This document shows, in pieces, positions 61,631-64,000 of a stretch of DNA of 64,000 bases; the stretch's first letter is position 1; each line of letters opens with the position of its first letter. This DNA is from Bacillus timonensis (GTDB taxonomy: Bacteria; Bacillota; Bacilli; Bacillales; Bacillaceae_L), in assembly GCF_004799755.1 (NCBI RefSeq), contig NZ_SLUB01000014.1:1-64000 (forward strand), given 5' to 3'. The notes beneath the pieces were generated by a model that was not told where the DNA came from, ran no database searches, and saw only the letters and a program-made list of their open reading frames with translations. The position numbers were made by a program, and so were the translations under genes.

Positions 61631-61643
61631 AGGGAACCTCCCT
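61631..61643. promoter_or_regulatory. Candidate NreC site between the molybdoenzyme operon and nreCB
   Basis: AGGGAACCTCCCT is a perfect palindrome (AGGGA-N3-TCCCT) similar to NreC/NarL-type GGG...CCC sites. On the minus strand it lies about 44 bp upstream of a TACAAT -10 serving the molybdoenzyme operon. Confidence 0.5.
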
Positions 61644-61706
61644 ATCTTTGAAGGAAAAACCCCTTATTTATAACAATTTCTTGAACTAAAAAATGATTCG
61701 CTAACG

Positions 61707-61715
61707 TGGTATAAT
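61707..61715 (+). promoter_or_regulatory. Extended -10 promoter of nreCB
   Basis: TGGTATAAT is an extended -10 (TGN-TATAAT) 30 bases before the proposed nreC GTG start. No consensus -35 is visible at 17 bp, as expected for extended -10 promoters. Confidence 0.65.
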
Positions 61716-61744
61716 AAGAATAGTGTGAAATGGGGAGGATTATT

Positions 61745-62398
61745 GTGGTTAAACTACTGATTGTTGATGATCATGCAGTTGTCCGTTCTGGTCTGATGAT
61801 GCTGTTGAACGGTAAAAATAATATAGAGGTTATTGGGGAAGCATCTGAAGGGGACGAAGCCATTCAAAAAGCAAAGGAATTAAACCCTGATGTGGTACTC
61901 ATGGACTTGAGCATGCCTCACGGAAAAGACGGATTAACTGCAACACAAGAGCTTCATGCGCTTATGCCCAATATATCGATTTTAATTTTAACGATGCATG
62001 ATGATGAAGAATATTTATTTAGAGCGATCCACGCCGGAGCTTCTGGATATATTTTAAAAAATGCGCCACACGAGGATTTGCTCGGGGCAATTGAATCTGT
62101 GTCTTCAGGAAATGCTTACTTAACACCATCTGCAACAAAGGTGTTAATGAGTGGCTATTTAGATCGTGTCAAAAAAGGGGACAACGCGGATTCCTTTGCT
62201 ATATTATCTGAGCGTGAAAAGGAAGTACTTGAATGGATCGCAAAGGGATATTCCAATAAAGACATCGCAGAGCATCTTGTGATAAGTGTAAAAACCGTTG
62301 AATCCCACAAAAGTAATTTAATGGAAAAACTTGGTTTAAAAACGCGACCTGAACTTGTGAAATATGCAATGAAGAAAGGATTGCTACATTTTGAGTAA
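61745..62398 (+). CDS. nreC: Response regulator NreC (NarL/FixJ family)
   Basis: The 217-residue regulator has a receiver domain with phosphoacceptor Asp54 in VVLMDLSMP and the Asp pair VDDH at the start, and a LuxR-type HTH (LSEREKEVLEWIAKGYSNK, VISVKTVESHKSNLMEKL). GTG 61745 follows GGGGAGG by six bases. It overlaps the kinase gene by eight bases. By analogy to staphylococci it activates nitrate-respiration genes under low oxygen. Confidence 0.93.
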   Translation: MVKLLIVDDHAVVRSGLMMLLNGKNNIEVIGEASEGDEAIQKAKELNPDVVLMDLSMPHGKDGLTATQELHALMPNISILILTMHDDEEYLFRAIHAGASGYILKNAPHEDLLGAIESVSSGNAYLTPSATKVLMSGYLDRVKKGDNADSFAILSEREKEVLEWIAKGYSNKDIAEHLVISVKTVESHKSNLMEKLGLKTRPELVKYAMKKGLLHFE

Positions 62399-63497
62399 AA
62401 TTGATCGACTCCAACATCAATCAGAAATTGGTGGACCAAGCGTCGTTAGGCTCCTTGCTGATTTAGACAAGCATATTGACGATTCTAATTATCGCGAGGA
62501 TGTTGAAAAGTCTTTGCGACATCTTGCGGACTTAACATTTGCATTGGATGAATCCTCGATCGTGGCCATTACGGATCGGCAAGGAAAAATTCAATACATT
62601 AATAATAAGTTTTGTGAAATCTCGAGGTATTCAAGGGCAGAATTAATGGGGCAGGATCACCGAATCATTAATTCCGGTCACCATGACAAGGAATTTTGGA
62701 AGGAAATGTGGCGCACGATCGGTTCTGGTCATGTCTGGAAAGGTGAAATTAAAAACAGAGCAAAAGACGGTTCCTATTATTGGGTTGATACGACAATTGT
62801 TCCCATTTTATCTGAAAATGGACGCCCCAATCAATATTTGGCTGTTCGTCACGAGGTCACCGCTTTAAAGGAAACCCAGGAAGAGTTAAAAAATATGATG
62901 ACGCGGGTAATCAGTATCCAAGAAGAGGAACGAAAACGATTTTCACGAGAACTCCATGATGGTATTGGACAAAGTATGTTTTCATTATTAATTCAACTCG
63001 ATCAACTTCTCAGTGAAAAACCAGATGAACGTCTTGGACACTTACGACAGGATGTTTCTTTTATGATGGAGGATATTCGTAGCCTCGCCTGGGAACTTCG
63101 CCCTTCTGTTTTGGACGATTTAGGTGTTGTGCCTGCTTTACGAAAATATGTCGAAAATTATTCCCAGCATTATGGCATTCATGTAGATTTTGAATGTACA
63201 TTAAAGTCGCGTCTTGATATCCATAAGGAAACAACGATTTATCGTGTTGTCCAAGAAGCTTTAACGAATATCGCCAAATACGCAAATGTGTCGGACGCGG
63301 TTGTAAAGATTCACGAAAAAGAGTCTGACGTTGTGGTCGAAGTGATTGACAACGGCCAAGGCTTTACTACCGATGAAAAAGGAAACGGTGTTGGTCTCTT
63401 CAGCATGGAAGAACGTGCCCGAAGCATTGGCGGGAGCATTACATTGGAATCTGAGGTTGGAAAAGGCACTAGGTTAGAACTTGTTGTGCCGAAATAA
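62391..63497 (+). CDS. nreB: NreB-like sensor histidine kinase with PAS domain
   Basis: The 368-residue kinase has a PAS domain (residues about 55-160), a HisKA_3 dimerisation region with His189 in RFSRELHDGIGQ, and an ATPase domain (VQEALTNIAKYANV, DNGQGFTTD, GVGLFSMEERARSIGG). The start is TTG 62391. Staphylococcal NreB senses oxygen through four PAS cysteines; this PAS has only one Cys (C75). The signal must differ. No membrane helix is present, so it is cytoplasmic. Confidence 0.9.
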   Translation: MSKIDRLQHQSEIGGPSVVRLLADLDKHIDDSNYREDVEKSLRHLADLTFALDESSIVAITDRQGKIQYINNKFCEISRYSRAELMGQDHRIINSGHHDKEFWKEMWRTIGSGHVWKGEIKNRAKDGSYYWVDTTIVPILSENGRPNQYLAVRHEVTALKETQEELKNMMTRVISIQEEERKRFSRELHDGIGQSMFSLLIQLDQLLSEKPDERLGHLRQDVSFMMEDIRSLAWELRPSVLDDLGVVPALRKYVENYSQHYGIHVDFECTLKSRLDIHKETTIYRVVQEALTNIAKYANVSDAVVKIHEKESDVVVEVIDNGQGFTTDEKGNGVGLFSMEERARSIGGSITLESEVGKGTRLELVVPK

Positions 63498-63502
63498 CGT
63501 TT

Positions 63503-63538
63503 GAATGGCCTGCATTTTGATGCAGGCCTTTTTTGTGC
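63503..63538 (+). terminator. Terminator of nreCB
   Basis: GGCCTGCAT and ATGCAGGCC pair around TTTG and are followed by TTTTTTG. Confidence 0.92.
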
Positions 63539-63616
63539 CGGTTTTACAACTTTCCCTTTGAATCTACCATTTTTTTAAATATAATGAATTTAAATACTTA
63601 GAAAAGGATGTGGACT

Positions 63617-64000
63617 ATGATTTATAAACACCGTACAAAACCTCAGGAATTAGTTGTTTTTGAAATTTTAAACAAGCGAAACGAATTATCCAGCAAGGAC
63701 AAGCAGTATTATTTGTATCAAAAAAAGGGGTACGAAGGAGAACTATTATTCGATTCGTTGACAGAAAAACTCCAATGTGACTGCTTAATTTTAAATGATC
63801 TGTTACTCGAAGTGAATAACACAACCTTCCAAATCGATACCCTTATTTTGATTGAAGGCAAAATTCGCACTTTTGAGGTTAAATATTATGAAGGGGACTA
63901 CTATTATGAGGCGACTAAATTATATAAAAAACCAAAACATGAAGTAAGCAATCCGATAATCCAACTGAATAGATGTGAATCTTTGCTAAGTCAATTGCTA
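63617..64000 (+). CDS. NERD-domain protein, 3' end beyond window
   Basis: An open frame of 128 codons starts at ATG 63617 after AAAGGATG and runs to the window edge. YYLYQKKGYEGELLFDSLTE and FQIDTLILIEGKIRTFEVKY match the start of the NERD (nuclease-related) domain, with the Asp and Glu-X-Lys residues of the PD-(D/E)XK-like core. The function of NERD proteins is unknown but often linked to DNA processing. Truncated by the window. Confidence 0.8.
   Translation, partial: MIYKHRTKPQELVVFEILNKRNELSSKDKQYYLYQKKGYEGELLFDSLTEKLQCDCLILNDLLLEVNNTTFQIDTLILIEGKIRTFEVKYYEGDYYYEATKLYKKPKHEVSNPIIQLNRCESLLSQLL

Overview
The window looks like a chromosomal contig from a low-GC Gram-positive Bacillaceae, probably a Neobacillus/Bacillus-type facultative anaerobe that respires nitrate. 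The evidence is strong AGGAGG-type ribosome binding sites, TTG and GTG starts, YeeI/YwbE/YueI/DbpA homologues, ECF sigma promoters, MhqR and Fnr operators and a puc purine-catabolism cluster. The genus is an inference from gene content. The first 19 bases are the Tn5/Nextera mosaic end, so the left edge is a library artefact rather than biology.

Layout. 1-9.4 kb: a truncated membrane protein, a 3-methyladenine glycosylase, an HTH-F1-beta-like fusion, ctaG, a nitrilase/GNAT pair, a polysaccharide deacetylase, ywbE and an ECF sigma/anti-sigma pair. 9.6-12.7 kb: pflBA under a well-placed Fnr-type promoter. 13-23 kb: a hydroxyacid dehydrogenase, several small proteins, a metallopeptidase, yeeI, a VOC protein, an EamA transporter and a DsbA-like protein. 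23.4-28.4 kb: a qox quinol oxidase operon. 28.5-31.1 kb: VanW protein, flavin reductase and an MhqR-controlled dioxygenase. 31.2-42.5 kb: flavodoxin, an FNR-like regulator, narGHJI with a hemerythrin and two small genes, and narK. 42.7-48.6 kb: xanthine dehydrogenase (puc) genes. 48.9-52.7 kb: yueI, dbpA, an MFS pump and a small protein. 53-63.5 kb: a second Crp/Fnr regulator, nreA, a second narK, a membrane molybdoenzyme cluster with Rieske subunit, and nreCB. The right edge cuts a NERD-domain gene.

How it works together. Most of the window concerns redox metabolism: fermentation (pfl), aerobic quinol oxidation (qox), nitrate respiration (nar), a second cytoplasmic-facing molybdoenzyme, and their sensors (two Crp/Fnr proteins, NreA, NreBC). 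Candidate Fnr, Rex, FNR-type and NreC-type sites lie in front of many of these units. Both NarK transporters carry a C-terminal PAS domain.

The most unusual structure is non-coding. Several intergenic regions hold tandem arrays with nearly constant unit length: 53, 53, 53, 52, 20 and 20 bp. Sequences differ between arrays, but the periods equal about five or two helical turns, and the units often carry small inverted repeats. One 780-bp array (15 x 52 bp) sits inside the qox operon between qoxA and qoxB. A cluster of DnaA boxes sits between narJ and narI, and a roughly 290-nt multi-hairpin element lies between nreA and narK2.
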